This document shows, one piece after another, positions 1-10,454 of a stretch of DNA of 64,000 bases; within the stretch, counting starts at the first letter, position 1; every line of letters begins with the position of its first letter. The notes beneath the pieces are model-generated. The model searched no databases, was not told where the DNA came from, and worked only from the letters and a program-made list of their open reading frames with translations. Both the position numbers and the translations under genes were made by a program. Origin of the DNA: Nitzschia sp. pyKryTriq1 (taxonomy: Eukaryota > Bacillariophyta > Bacillariophyceae > Bacillariales > Bacillariaceae); the NCBI GenBank assembly GCA_956465555.1, contig OY101120.1:2536001-2600000 (forward strand), given 5' to 3'.

Positions 1-96
1 TGTAGTCATCATACGTCGCGGAGCTAATAGTTGACACGTTTGCAGCAAATCGAACCATCGATCGCGGAAACGTAGGATCCTGTCTCTCAAGAAGCG

Positions 97-2187
97 TCAA
101 GAAATCTTGCGTCGTTTGCTTCGAACTCGAAGATTGGGAGATGGTGCGAGAAAGTCAGGCCCGAGGGGGCACTCCTCTTCAGGGTGCTCGTCTAGTGTTC
201 GACAGGCTTCGCGAGTGACATGATTGGGATGATGCTTCAGTAGTAGAAAGAGAACCGACGCTTGACAGGTCCTAGCGAGGAGTCGGTGTTTCTGTTGTAC
301 GGATTGTTGGCTGCTGCTGTCTTTCAGTGATGATAATAATAGAGGTGCCACATTGGCTGTGGCTTGGGCAATTCGGTCTCCCAATACATGCGTCCACAAA
401 GTTAATGGAAGCTGCTCACCATTCGATAATTTCCCTCGAGCCGCGTGATGAAAGGCCAGTAGTATGTGAATCTTGGTCGGAAACGCCATGAGACGCGAGT
501 TGGACGGCAAATCTCGAGGAACAATTTGCCCCAGGGCAGGAAAGTCCAGTAAAAGTGCTTCCAACTTGGCATTGTCAACGGGAGAACGTGACCGGAACCG
601 ATTGTGCAAGATATGGTTCCGAGTCAACCAAAGACATTGCAGCAAGGGCTTCTTCTCTGTGGCTACAAGAGTAAAAGTACAAGAAGTAGCTGATGCTGAT
701 GGCGTATCGTCAGCGGTGGCAGGAAACATCAAGGAATCCATACCATCCTCTTGCCGGTCCACCCTCAGATCGCCGCCCTTTCGGTCCCACATGATTCGTT
801 CAATACGATTTTGGGACATGTCCAATATTCGAAGATTCGTACAATGGTGACGGATTGTCTGTAATAAACGTCGCAGGTCTCGACTCGAGGCTGAGTTTTC
901 CTTGAGAGAAAGTTTGGCCAGCGAGTGACAGTCGCCCCCTCCTTGTGCTAGCGCATCGGCCAACATCTCTATGCGAAGGGGGCCAATGCATCGACTCTTG
1001 GTCAAAATATTACATTTATCAAGAGCCAGAGAAGTGATCCGACAAGAAGGATGATGAAGTACTCGACCTAAAGCCATTAGGGTGGCTTCTGAGAAGTAAT
1101 TTTCTGAGAGATTGAGCGTTTTCAATGTCGGGTGGCACATTAACGAGTCAGGAAGCGATGGTGGAAGCGCTCGATAGCGCAGATTTATGACTGAAAGCTC
1201 TATCAATGTGTGGTTTCGTCTCAAGGTATCTCCGAATGCTGATATTAATATTTCTTCTTCTCCTTCTCCATCTCCTCCCTCAGTAGTATTGGTAGTAGTA
1301 GGAGTGGCTCCTCGCAAATCCAAAGCCTCTAGCCGCGTCTCTCCGTTCAGCATGAGAATATCAGAGGACGTTGTTTCAGTTGTACAATCGAGGAGAATGC
1401 CATTCAGGACCTCTACCAGCGCTAGATCCAGCACCGCACCATCTAATCGTAATCGTTTCAGCGTTGGATGGTGCAATACAAAGGGCCTCAACAAAGAATT
1501 TGTGATCAAGGGATTGTGGTTGCATTTTCGAAACTCCCAGGATCGAAAGATTCCCAACTTTTTGGCGGCGTGCAAAACCTGCAATAAAGGCCCATTGACT
1601 TGAGCATCCCAAATCTCCAATTGTCTCCATTGGCAGTAGTTTGTTCTTCCTTTACTGGCATCACTTCCCTCTGTTCTACGTGTAGTTTGTTGTTGTTGTT
1701 GCTGCTTTTGTTGTTGTTCAAAGAGCTCTACAATGGCAGAGGCGACTGTTGCACTCAACGTCAACAACTGGTACCAAACTTCATCTTCGTCTTCTCCTCC
1801 TCCTCCTGCTGCGAAATTGTAACACCCCCGAAGAATAAAAGTATCAAAACAAAGCTGCTGCTGCTGCTGCTGCTCATCATCATCATTACCACGTCGCCCC
1901 CCTGCTTGACCCGCCGTCCCGTTCTGTAATTTTATTAGTTTTTGGAGCCGTCGCAAGGCATGCTCGTCCCGTAGACCTTGTGCGGTTTGTATGATGGTCG
2001 TTCTTGGAGTTATTGTAGCGCCGTTCGCCGTGGTCGCTGATGATGATGACGATGATGATGCAGGGACCAAAGTACCAATGGATGCAGTAAAAAGATTGAA
2101 ACTCGTAGTACTTGTAGTATCATTGCCTCCTCCTCCTGCTCCTCGTCCCGCTGCTGTTGGTTGATCGACCTCCATCATCCTTGTCAT
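97..2187 (-). CDS. Leucine-rich-repeat protein, ribonuclease-inhibitor-like
   Basis: A 696-residue single-exon protein starting at an ATG. The first ~180 residues are low complexity (Gly, Ser/Thr, and two Gln runs near residues 105-110 and 160-168). From about residue 200 to 540 the sequence shows repeated leucine-rich units of the ribonuclease-inhibitor kind, such as LKTLNLSENYF and LRILDMSQNRI, which form a horseshoe scaffold for protein binding. No kinase, NB-ARC or membrane segment is visible, so it looks like a soluble intracellular LRR protein. The C-terminus carries a box LPLTLWTHVL followed by a Leu-rich helix (VLFLLLKHHP), which is also present in the LRR gene at 8913-10454. The partner and function are unknown. 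LRR assignment is firm; any role in recognition or signalling is inference. Confidence 0.85.
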   Translation of the reverse strand: MTRMMEVDQPTAAGRGAGGGGNDTTSTTSFNLFTASIGTLVPASSSSSSSATTANGATITPRTTIIQTAQGLRDEHALRRLQKLIKLQNGTAGQAGGRRGNDDDEQQQQQQLCFDTFILRGCYNFAAGGGGEDEDEVWYQLLTLSATVASAIVELFEQQQKQQQQQQTTRRTEGSDASKGRTNYCQWRQLEIWDAQVNGPLLQVLHAAKKLGIFRSWEFRKCNHNPLITNSLLRPFVLHHPTLKRLRLDGAVLDLALVEVLNGILLDCTTETTSSDILMLNGETRLEALDLRGATPTTTNTTEGGDGEGEEEILISAFGDTLRRNHTLIELSVINLRYRALPPSLPDSLMCHPTLKTLNLSENYFSEATLMALGRVLHHPSCRITSLALDKCNILTKSRCIGPLRIEMLADALAQGGGDCHSLAKLSLKENSASSRDLRRLLQTIRHHCTNLRILDMSQNRIERIMWDRKGGDLRVDRQEDGMDSLMFPATADDTPSASATSCTFTLVATEKKPLLQCLWLTRNHILHNRFRSRSPVDNAKLEALLLDFPALGQIVPRDLPSNSRLMAFPTKIHILLAFHHAARGKLSNGEQLPLTLWTHVLGDRIAQATANVAPLLLSSLKDSSSQQSVQQKHRLLARTCQASVLFLLLKHHPNHVTREACRTLDEHPEEECPLGPDFLAPSPNLRVRSKRRKIS

Positions 2188-3106
2188 CGATGAGAGCGTT
2201 TTGTTCTCCTGTATCTGAACGCACTCGTCCTACTCAGAGAAGGAATGATGAACCAGCATCTGCGTGTCACAAGGGGAAACAACAAGGCGAGGCTGCTGGG
2301 CTTTATATTATTATGCGATGTGATGATGAGAAGAAAAGGTGTGATGATGATGATGATGAGGATGAGGATGAGGATGAGGATGAGGATGAGGATGAGAGAA
2401 AGAGAGATAGGAGGTATATTATAATATGCATGAAAGATGAACGATGAATAGAAGCGTAATAAAAAGCAGGGAGGATATGAACGCATACAACGCGTAAAAA
2501 TGAAATGACCACGCGGATCGAGCATTTTTAGTCGAACTACTCGTAGAAGCAGAGAGCGAGCATGCACTGCATGCATGCGTGCATCGGCATGAATGAAGCA
2601 GGAAGCAGGAGCGTAGGCGGGCAGGCAGGCAGACGCGACGCGAGATATCGTGCTTGGATGGTGGATAATAATTGCGAAGCCCAGGGAGTCGGCACGCTAA
2701 CTCGAGACTGGACCGTTGAGCCCGCGCGCTCCACGATCTAAACCTCTCCGCGCGCTCTTGCTTTTTTTACTTTTTACTCCTTTTGTGCTTATTTTTGCAC
2801 TGTTTTGTTGCAGAAGCGCAATGATATGAAGCATTAACAAACGAAATAGGCTGATATCATCGTCTACAAGTACTCGAGAAGCATCGTACATTCCCTTATT
2901 ATCTTGCTCCAAGCCTAACTGCCTGACTGACTCACTGCTCTTCCTTCAGTCTTCGCTGATTGATAGAGGACAAACGTACTTACTGTAGACTATACACACA
3001 GCACGAGCTTTGTTCTCTCATCGCGTCGTACGAGAAAGAAAAAATCGAATCAACAACACACAATATTCTTCTTCGATCCATCCATCCATGCATCCATCCA
3101 TCCATC
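2188..3106. other. Divergent intergenic region with GATGAG microsatellite
   Basis: A 919-bp spacer between the starts of the LRR gene (-) and the acidic membrane-protein gene (+), so it should hold both promoters. It contains a (GATGAG)n tract at about 2343-2396, a GCATGC-rich stretch near 2560-2585, and a (TCCA)n tract at about 3075-3106 directly before the start codon of the next gene. Short open frames here are explained by the repeats; I see no convincing gene. Confidence 0.6.
3075..3106. repeat. TCCA tetranucleotide tract immediately before a start codon
   Basis: The sequence reads as repeated TCCA/ATCC units with one TGCA interruption and ends at the ATG at 3107. It lies in the presumed 5' leader of the acidic membrane-protein gene and is the reverse complement of the repeat after that gene's stop. 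Confidence 0.9.
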
Positions 3107-4966
3107 ATGAATAACAATAAGAATAATATCAGCAACAAAGAACGTTATCAACGCATTGCAAGTCGCGAGCAATCATCGTCGCTGCATCCGTCATTGGGTG
3201 GTGGTGAGAGTGAGAGTGAGAGTAGTAGTGAGAGTGAAGACGAAAATGCGATAATGGAGAATATTGATACCGAGTCTCTGGCACGAAGTATCCCTTACAG
3301 TGACCGCCACGACGGAGACGAAGACGACGACAATGACCATCATCATCCTGCTGCTGCTGCTGCTGCTAATAGTGTTGTGGATATTATGACTTTGACTTCC
3401 GAGCCGCTTCGAAGAGGACGGGTCATCACCAATGCCACAAGGAAGCGACGAGTGGTGGATCGAAGACGGAATAGTCGGGGGTCTTACAGCTCTGTGCTGA
3501 GTGGTGGTGGAGACTTGATGAGCGATGATGGCGATGAACTGGAAGATTTGGCATCCTCCTCACACGAAGAAAATGCTACCGACAACAACTTTCACGATCA
3601 CCCCCCTAGGAGTCGCAACAGCAGCAGTCATGGAGGGAGTCTGGGTGGAAGTCTCAGTGATCTGCACTCCTATCTTTCCGGTACTGGTACCCAAAGTCCG
3701 TTTAATACTTCTTTTGATAATGACGACGACGACGACGATGCTGATGACGACGTCGATGATGATCATCATTTGGAAACGGGCCCATCAGGAATATCCTCCT
3801 CTCGCGGTCCTGCCTCTCCCCGATCGAATGGTACTGCTCCCATCCCCGCGGCGGAGACGACGGCTAGTAAGAAAAATACTTCTCATCTCTACAGTTTTGG
3901 ATTGGATGATGACGACGATGATTTTGAAGAGGAGTACGATATTCATCTCAAACGATATGCCATTGATTTTGGAGGAGGAGGAGCAGCAGGTGGTGGTAAT
4001 GATCGATACAGTTCCACTACTGCCAGCAACACTATCCATTCCTTGACGAATTCCGTACATGGAGGAGGATTAGGAGGAGCGATGAGTTCTTTGTCGTTTC
4101 AGTCGTCAACGGGCAGTGATCTATGTTGGTGTGGTCCCTCTTATCTATGGTTTCGATTTCAAACGGCTCGACAACGCGCTCGACAAAGACGAGCCCAACT
4201 CCTCTTGCAACAATCGGATCGACGCTGGCAGCATTCCTTGTATATTTGTTTGGTTACCACCTTATGCGATGCTACCGATGGAGGGATCGCCTTGGCCGCC
4301 ACTGCCTTGGTGGTTTGGACACTTTTATTGTGGCAAGTCACGGATGTGGGGTTGCGAAATCAAATATTGGTTGTGGGAATACTGGTCTGGACCATACGAT
4401 TTGGAGCCCGACCGGCCAGAGAATATTGGATTCAACATCGTCGTCATCGATGGCGACGAGAACAATCCCATCACCATCAATCGTCGTTGCGAGGACAACA
4501 ATCATCGTCGTCGTCGTCAGCGCCATCATCCTCTTTGGAACCCTCTCCACATCATCATTATCATCATCGGCAGCAGCAGCAGCAATTATCCTCCAAGAAG
4601 AGACCTAATGTCAACAACAACAACAACAACAACAGCAGCAGCAATTCCACTAACAATCGAATAATGAGAGGGCGTGGTGATACTAATAATGGGGTTTTTC
4701 ATCAGGATGATGGTCGTAGGAGCCGCAGCTCCTCACCTACAGTGACGTTTGCCTTTGCTCAGCCACCACCACCACCACCACCACCACCAGCAGGAGCAGG
4801 AGCAGCACAAGAGCCTTCGATGGAACTCACCACTTTGCCAGATGGTATTACGACTGAACCAATCATGACAATATCCCCTACCGGCATCATGGACGGTTTG
4901 TCTAGCAACAGTCATCATTCATCGGCAACCAATCCAGTCGAAGATCCATTGTTTCATATTATTTGA
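3107..4966 (+). CDS. Acidic low-complexity protein with two membrane segments
   Basis: I place the start at the ATG at 3107 rather than at an upstream in-frame ATG, because the upstream part is a TCCA repeat and reads like leader. The product is 619 residues. The N-terminal ~330 residues are rich in Ser, Asp and Glu (acidic runs such as [12 protein letters not shown]), the middle holds two hydrophobic segments ([17 protein letters not shown] and [11 protein letters not shown]) separated by a short turn, and the tail is rich in His, Gln, Asn and a nine-Pro run. The segments are flanked by Arg-rich stretches, suggesting a hairpin in the membrane with both ends on the same side. I recognise no family. 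The shadow frames on both strands come from the trinucleotide repeats. Confidence 0.7.
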   Translation: MNNNKNNISNKERYQRIASREQSSSLHPSLGGGESESESSSESEDENAIMENIDTESLARSIPYSDRHDGDEDDDNDHHHPAAAAAANSVVDIMTLTSEPLRRGRVITNATRKRRVVDRRRNSRGSYSSVLSGGGDLMSDDGDELEDLASSSHEENATDNNFHDHPPRSRNSSSHGGSLGGSLSDLHSYLSGTGTQSPFNTSFDNDDDDDDADDDVDDDHHLETGPSGISSSRGPASPRSNGTAPIPAAETTASKKNTSHLYSFGLDDDDDDFEEEYDIHLKRYAIDFGGGGAAGGGNDRYSSTTASNTIHSLTNSVHGGGLGGAMSSLSFQSSTGSDLCWCGPSYLWFRFQTARQRARQRRAQLLLQQSDRRWQHSLYICLVTTLCDATDGGIALAATALVVWTLLLWQVTDVGLRNQILVVGILVWTIRFGARPAREYWIQHRRHRWRREQSHHHQSSLRGQQSSSSSSAPSSSLEPSPHHHYHHRQQQQQLSSKKRPNVNNNNNNNSSSNSTNNRIMRGRGDTNNGVFHQDDGRRSRSSSPTVTFAFAQPPPPPPPPPAGAGAAQEPSMELTTLPDGITTEPIMTISPTGIMDGLSSNSHHSSATNPVEDPLFHII

Positions 4967-5030
4967 TGGATGGATGGATGGATGGGTGGATGGATGGGTG
5001 GATCGATGGGTGGATCGATGGATGGATGGA
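4965..5030. repeat. GGAT tetranucleotide tract starting at the stop codon
   Basis: Imperfect (GGAT)n with GGGT and CGAT variants, starting inside the TGA stop of the upstream gene and running about 66 bp. It is complementary to the TCCA tract that ends at that gene's start codon, so the two ends of the mRNA could pair. Confidence 0.9.
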
Positions 5031-5803
5031 CCGCCGAGCCAACCGATGAAGTGAGATGGACGCTGATAAAGAACCATGGTCGTGGAGTGTACAGTTGAGA
5101 ATCGTCCAGCAACAATAGCAACTGATTTTGTAACCAGCAGGAAAGTTTCGAGCTAAACTACGACTCCTTTACTTCTACGTGTAGTATATGATCATAGCAA
5201 ACCGGACAACTACTGGCTGGAGCCGGCTGGACCATTCGTAGGCAGGTGCCCCCCCCGCCTGGAACAAGGAAACGCAATTGAAAAACACCAAAGCCATTGG
5301 TAGGAGGCGTGGTCGTCTATCCTTTTGTAGCATGTCTACCCGCCACTATATACCCTACTACTAGAGCTACTAGTAGTAGAGTAGAGTAGAGGGGGTGCCA
5401 CACATTATTGTGGGCGCAAAAGAAGAATCACAATCATCATCTACCGAGACTGAAGATCGACGACGAAAAGCCGCCTTCAAGCAAGGAAAATCATCGATCC
5501 AAGCACATAAACGACAGCTTGTACTGCATTCGACTCTTTCGACTTAGAGATTAGAGAGGAAGTGCTTGCGCGTCTTGCGTTCCTTATTTCCCGCCAAAAA
5601 AATATGTAGACTACTAGTGGCTGGCCAGCAGCGACAATGATGTGTTGGTGAGCGGCGAGAGATCAGATTTGATGATGTATGATGTACATCAGGAGCCAGC
5701 AGCTTCAGATGGGCATTTACCGTGGTGATACAATTCTTCTACTCGTACGGTCGGTGTCTCTGAACAAGTACAGTAGTAGATAGAGAGGAGAGATTTTGGT
5801 TGG
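4967..5803. other. Intergenic region between tandem genes
   Basis: After the GGAT tract this 840-bp spacer holds the 3' end of the upstream gene and the promoter and leader of the thiamine pyrophosphokinase gene. I see no gene. A CTACTAGAGCTACTAGTAG stretch near 5357-5375 is palindrome-like, as is common in the spacers of this window. Confidence 0.55.
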
Positions 5804-7081
5804 ATGCCCCTGATTCGTCGTCATCGTCATCATCTACTGATTTCATCGTCGTTCCCGCCATCCCCAAACCACCACGAGTGCCGACCGACATTGTTTGTCT
5901 CGGCAATCATCAGGCGCAAAATCATCACCGTTCACCACTTGCTCGCTCCAATTTTGCTATCCACTTCACTTTGCTGCCAAAGTCTGCCGTTTCCTCCTCA
6001 CCATCCATATTACCAACAAAAGAGAACCTTCATCCAACGTACGTGTGCCATCACCCCTCGCAGCTTGAAGATGACGTTGGAAAACTCTTCCTCTAGCGAT
6101 TCTGCCGACGGCAGCAAGAAGGAAGTATTTCGGCTTTCAAGTCCTTTGTTACCGTCTAATACAGAAGGCTCTTTCGCTTCTACAAGAAGAACCGCCATGG
6201 TCATTCTGAACACCCCGATTGCCAAACCTCCAAGTCCATTATTTGAGTATCTATGGAAATCGAGCAGTTTTCATGTCTGTGCCGATGGTGGAGCCAATCG
6301 ATTGTGGGAGGCGACCAAAGACATCATTTCTACTACTCATACTTCTACTACTAACAGCAGCAGCGGCAAAGAAGAATCATTGTGCTACTTGCCCGATGTC
6401 ATTCGGGGTGATTTGGATTCCTTGCGAGACTCGGTTCGAGACTATTACGCATCGAAAGGAGTACTGATCGAACAAGATCCTGATCAAGACACAAATGATC
6501 TGGACAAGGCGTTGCAAAAAATAGTGGCGGCACGAAACTTCGACGCATCGACGTCGTCGGACACTCCAACACCCTTTCCCTACGATCAAGTCATTATCTA
6601 TGGAGGATTTGGAGGTCGATTCGATCAAGAAATGGCCAGTTTTCAAGCACTATACAAGTGGGCCGACACCTTTCAAAATCGTATCTGGTTGTACAGTGAT
6701 GAGACATCGGCGGTGCTAGTGCCAGCCAAAAGGCGGGTCGAGATTGCAGTCCCGTACCAAGAACGTAGCATGAATCAGAATGCCTTCGCTGGAAAAACTC
6801 GTAGCATTGTTATTCAAGAAGGTCCAACATGTGGTTTGATCCCCATGGGATGTAAATGCGAATCGATGACGACATCAGGTTTGAAGTGGGATCTGCAAGA
6901 GACTGAGTCAGAATTTGGTGGATTGGTATCCACATCGAATCATATCATTGGCGACGATAGGGGAGTGATCATTGTAGAAGCCTCTCATCCCGTCATTTTT
7001 ACGGCGGAAATCATCGTTCGTGGAGGAGGAGCAAAGGATGAGAGAGCAGATGACCAAGAAGCTACCAGGTCGTCCTCATGA
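5804..7081 (+). CDS. TPK1: Thiamine pyrophosphokinase
   Basis: A 425-residue protein matching thiamine pyrophosphokinase, which moves pyrophosphate from ATP to thiamine to make the cofactor thiamine diphosphate. The diagnostic blocks are in order: CADGGANRLWE (about residue 158), the metal/nucleotide motif GDLDSLRDSV (about 202-211), DQDTNDLDKAL (about 226-236) and YGGFGGRFDQEMAS. The C-terminal thiamine-binding beta-sandwich follows, with LKWDL and TSNH motifs (SNHIIGD), as in the family. The first ~120 residues precede the conserved core. If translation starts at 5804 the extension is basic and Ser-rich with a hydrophobic patch (LLAPILLSTSLCC), possibly an organelle-targeting peptide; the ATG at 6071 would give a 336-residue cytosolic form. 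Enzyme assignment is firm; location is open. Confidence 0.93.
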   Translation: MPLIRRHRHHLLISSSFPPSPNHHECRPTLFVSAIIRRKIITVHHLLAPILLSTSLCCQSLPFPPHHPYYQQKRTFIQRTCAITPRSLKMTLENSSSSDSADGSKKEVFRLSSPLLPSNTEGSFASTRRTAMVILNTPIAKPPSPLFEYLWKSSSFHVCADGGANRLWEATKDIISTTHTSTTNSSSGKEESLCYLPDVIRGDLDSLRDSVRDYYASKGVLIEQDPDQDTNDLDKALQKIVAARNFDASTSSDTPTPFPYDQVIIYGGFGGRFDQEMASFQALYKWADTFQNRIWLYSDETSAVLVPAKRRVEIAVPYQERSMNQNAFAGKTRSIVIQEGPTCGLIPMGCKCESMTTSGLKWDLQETESEFGGLVSTSNHIIGDDRGVIIVEASHPVIFTAEIIVRGGGAKDERADDQEATRSSS

Positions 7082-8239
7082 TATTCGAAACAGACGAAGA
7101 CTATTTAAAAGCTTCTAGGAAATGCAGCAATTGACCGCACAACGTACTGTAGACTAAAATTCGAATGACATTGTAACCACTATCATGGTATTGAACGATT
7201 ACGCGTACATATGTATCTACTCTAGAGAGATACTAATACTCGCCGACCTGCCAAGCATTGCAAAATGCAACGGCCACTCCTAGAGTGGAGCTGTCCAACA
7301 GGATCATAAACTAGAGCTGAAGCCATACTCGCAATAGTTTTCTAGTCGTACACGTATCTTGAGAATGCGAGCACTTGTACTGTACTTGTGCTCTGCCTTG
7401 TTCGGAGAAAGTTTGGGGGAAGAAAGCGATGTTTTTGAGTTTCGAGCAAGGAGAAGAATGACTTAGGGCTGACAGGAGAGTTATGCGTGCGTCATTTCAA
7501 CCGACACCAGTGCCGTACCAGGTATACCAGTTATTTCTGCACCTTACAACGCCAGATTATTTTGAAAAAGAACGAACGGCATGATCATGATGTCGTCAAC
7601 GTCGTCACCATATTCTTGTTGTCGACATCCGACAACACGTCATTACATCCGCCACTTCTTGAACAAAGGTAGAGAGTGACTGGGATTGGTCCTTGTTCTA
7701 ACATCAACAGGTCGAAGGGTCTTTCTGGCCCTCTACTATTTTGTAGCTTGCTAGTAAAATATGCTCTTCACTATTATTGCATCTCCGAGTATTCGGAGAA
7801 AGTGGTGCGAATCAGGCGAAACTAGAACGAACTGCCGAGCTTCTACTTCAAGGAGAAGGTTATTGGGCACGAGTTGTTATTAGAGTTTGTCTTTATTCGC
7901 GGTCATGAGTCATTATGATTAGTCAGTATGTGTCATTGTAATCCCGCCCAAAGACGCATGTTGTTTATCGGAACGCCGCCGGCGTAACGATCAAAAGGTC
8001 ATAAATTTCGTTATATTTTCTTCTTCCGGTTCTTTTTTTTTCGTTCAAAGAATTTTGAGGGCTTATAAAGGGGCACAGGGTCGTCCTTTCGGAGAAATAT
8101 CATCAATGCGCAGTTAAACATTGCTTGCTTCTCCTTTGTTAAGATGCGTTCCCTCTCCATTGAATGCAAAGGTTCTGATGCCAATCCCACCAAGTCAGAC
8201 ACCCCATCAAAATGAAGATCACCAGGCAGGAGGGTGGTG

Positions 8240-8267
8240 ATCCATCACCAGTACTATGGTGATGGAT
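8240..8267. repeat. 11-bp perfect inverted repeat (hairpin)
   Basis: ATCCATCACCA, a six-base spacer GTACTA, then TGGTGATGGAT, the exact reverse complement. It lies about 100 bp upstream of the small open frame at 8372. It could be a structured RNA element or just a repeat-derived palindrome. Confidence 0.7.
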
Positions 8268-8371
8268 GTGGCCTCGAGCTTCGCCTTCAGATCGTCGTAG
8301 TTTTCATAAAAACCAAAATCTTCAATTTCACCACACTATTTGCAATTACTACTCGAACCCTCAACTATAAA

Positions 8372-8635
8372 ATGACTTGCAATACTATCCAAAACAACGA
8401 AACATTTCCATCGTGCATTGGACGACGATCCTCGTCGTCAGGGGAAATGATGAGATCGACATCATTGCCGCTCTCCGCCCTGCTAGCGGAATTTTCTCCG
8501 GCTGGTGCAGTGGTACCACGACCTCAAGACAAGAACACAGGGCGCCAAGAAGCGGGGGCGTTTGTTATATCGATCATCGACGCAGCACTTGACTTGCTCA
8601 ATGATGACGAGGAGGATTTAACATCATCATGTTGA
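8372..8635 (+). CDS. Possible small hypothetical protein
   Basis: An 87-residue open frame that starts at an ATG directly after TATAAA and ends in an acidic tail (NDDEEDLTSS). It has a Ser-rich middle and a hydrophobic stretch (AFVISIIDAALDLL) that could form an amphipathic helix. I recognise no family. It may be a genuine small gene, one exon of a larger decayed gene, or chance. Codon content is unremarkable, so confidence is low. Confidence 0.25.
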   Translation: MTCNTIQNNETFPSCIGRRSSSSGEMMRSTSLPLSALLAEFSPAGAVVPRPQDKNTGRQEAGAFVISIIDAALDLLNDDEEDLTSSC

Positions 8636-8912
8636 GCGAGATGTACCCTGCCGGCATGGTGGCATCATTGTCGATGCGTTTCCCGTCTGTACATTATTTA
8701 CTCCGAGAAAAACAAGAGTCTCCGTACAGCTTCTCGTGTTGACTCTGTTCTTCTTGTTGGACCATATTCTGTTGGTCACCCCCTTCATTTATTCTACTTG
8801 AAGAACATATTCCGGCGGGTGCCTGCTCATTCTGCAATTTTTAGGATTTTTGCTCTCAAGCGACTAAAACTACTCTAAAGACCATAATCATCATCCCAGT
8901 GGGCTTTCTCTA

Positions 8913-10454
8913 CTATTGGTTATGGATATGGTTCAGAAATACGGAGCCTTCTCGGAGTAGATAATAGTGAATGTCGGCGGCGGCAAACGGCAGACGGCTT
9001 TTCATGTTTTTGTGTTGTTGTTGTTGTTGTTGTTGTCCTCCTCCTGTGGTCTTCGTGTTGTTGACTCGTTGCAGAACGAGCGGCCAGAGAGCAAGCGGAA
9101 CGTTGGAGCCCCCACAGCGACTGCTGCGATGAGATTCTTGTTGCATCAAAAGTCTGACACCACTCCAGTTCAAATCCAATCGATACTTCAGGCGCTCCCA
9201 ATACACGTTGTTGCTGTTGTTGCTATTGTTGCCTTTGCGTGAATGTACTACTAGTTTCTTCTCGTCCAGTTCAATCGTATGAAGGGTGTGGTTGTCTGAA
9301 GAAATAAGAGCCTTTGTAAGGGTAGGAATGCATTGGTGGTCTAGATCCCGAATATCTTCCATGATCAACTGTTGAAGAGTGGTAGTCATGCGGCTGAAGT
9401 ATTTCGCGAGGAGAGCAATGCCCGCATTTGTGAAACGATTCGCCGATACATCGAGAATCTGAAGAGTCGTCGAGTTATGGCACAAGGCGTCCACCAAAGA
9501 TGGAATATCCGAGTCACGCAGATTGTTGCCCCCAATATCCAACTCGGTCAAGTGGCAGCTGGATGATACTAGGGCCGCAAAGATGGGGGACAGATCTATT
9601 CGTTTGGCTTCCCCAAAGGCTTGAAACCCCATACTCAGTTTTCGGATCATAGTAGAGGCCTTGAGAAGCAACGCCAAATACGTTGTGCTCCTATGCCGAC
9701 TTTTGTTGAAGGAAATATCGAGCTCACGCAGCGAAAAGGCAGCTGGGGTGATGTGGCGGCAGCACACGACCAGTCCTTCGACTATGGCGCTGATTTGTTC
9801 GTCCATCAGATTGCACTCAGAGAGACAAAGACTCTGAAGAGAACCCCCATGATCTCGCAATCCATTTGCCAGACACGAAGAGGCGTCATCCAAAAATCGA
9901 GTTCCCGAGAGATCCAGACTTTGCAAGCGACAGGACGGGTTGGATAAGTACGACTGCGCGAACAAAGTAGCAGATGTCACTGATAACGTGGAGGATCCCA
10001 CTGTCAGCTCCTTCACAGTTTGCATCGACGCTGTCAAGCATAAACAAAAGGGGCCGAGAGGGGTATATTGTAGTATCAGTCGCTCTATTTTCCCCAGTGT
10101 CTGCAGTTTCACCGGATCGAATGTAGATCGAAATTCCAACGACTCGATCATGGAGGAGTACCGTTCGAGAATCGTCTCCAAGTACCGCCAGGCGTTTGGT
10201 GACCAATGCGCTTTCTCCAGAACTAGACGACGCAAAAGCTTGCGTTTCTTCCCATTATTTGAAGACTGGTTTTGCTGTTGGAAGGTTTGAGCTTGAAGAA
10301 CCTCCTCCAGCTCTCGCAAGAGTCGGAAGAGATCGTCGGAAGATTCCAACGGGGTTTGAAAGATACAGTACTCGAAATCGCAATCGTACTCCTCTTGATC
10401 TTGATCTTGATCTTGATCACCGATCTCAGCGCCCTTTTGCAGGATCAGTGTCAT
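8913..10454 (-). CDS. Leucine-rich-repeat protein, ribonuclease-inhibitor-like
   Basis: The first in-frame ATG is at 10454 (context ATCACCATG), giving 513 residues; the frame is open further upstream but only from a non-ATG codon. From about residue 110 to 400 it shows leucine-rich repeats of the ribonuclease-inhibitor type (for example LQSLDLSGTRF, LTELDIGGNNL, LQILDVSANRF). The C-terminal part reads YRLDLNWSGVRLL, then VPLALWPLVLQRV, a Gln run, and a terminal IHYYLLREG helix. The same PLxLW..VL box ends the LRR gene at 97-2187, so the two are paralogous in architecture. No membrane or catalytic domain is visible. Binding partner unknown. Confidence 0.85.
   Translation of the reverse strand: MTLILQKGAEIGDQDQDQDQEEYDCDFEYCIFQTPLESSDDLFRLLRELEEVLQAQTFQQQNQSSNNGKKRKLLRRLVLEKAHWSPNAWRYLETILERYSSMIESLEFRSTFDPVKLQTLGKIERLILQYTPLGPFCLCLTASMQTVKELTVGSSTLSVTSATLFAQSYLSNPSCRLQSLDLSGTRFLDDASSCLANGLRDHGGSLQSLCLSECNLMDEQISAIVEGLVVCCRHITPAAFSLRELDISFNKSRHRSTTYLALLLKASTMIRKLSMGFQAFGEAKRIDLSPIFAALVSSSCHLTELDIGGNNLRDSDIPSLVDALCHNSTTLQILDVSANRFTNAGIALLAKYFSRMTTTLQQLIMEDIRDLDHQCIPTLTKALISSDNHTLHTIELDEKKLVVHSRKGNNSNNSNNVYWERLKYRLDLNWSGVRLLMQQESHRSSRCGGSNVPLALWPLVLQRVNNTKTTGGGQQQQQQQHKNMKSRLPFAAADIHYYLLREGSVFLNHIHNQ

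Larger units (their letters stand above)
7082..8912. other. Long convergent intergenic region, mostly empty
   Basis: A 1.8-kb spacer between the ends of the thiamine pyrophosphokinase gene (+) and an LRR gene (-). I find no known family in it. It contains a perfect hairpin at 8240-8267 and one possible small gene at 8372-8635, listed separately. The low content of repeats and lack of coding signal could also mean a decayed gene. Confidence 0.5.

Noticed and set aside
2184-2576. Reverse-strand frame rich in Ile/Leu that looks like a membrane protein
   Set aside because: The hydrophobic run is the reverse reading of the (GATGAG)n microsatellite.
3525-4664. Alternative plus-strand frames with Met/Ile/Thr runs
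   Set aside because: They are frame-shifted readings of Asp- and His-coding repeats in the gene at 3107-4966.
8341-8380. A possible tRNA promoter box on the reverse strand (GGTTCGAGTAG)
   Set aside because: The final CC of the B box is missing and no cloverleaf or A box can be drawn.
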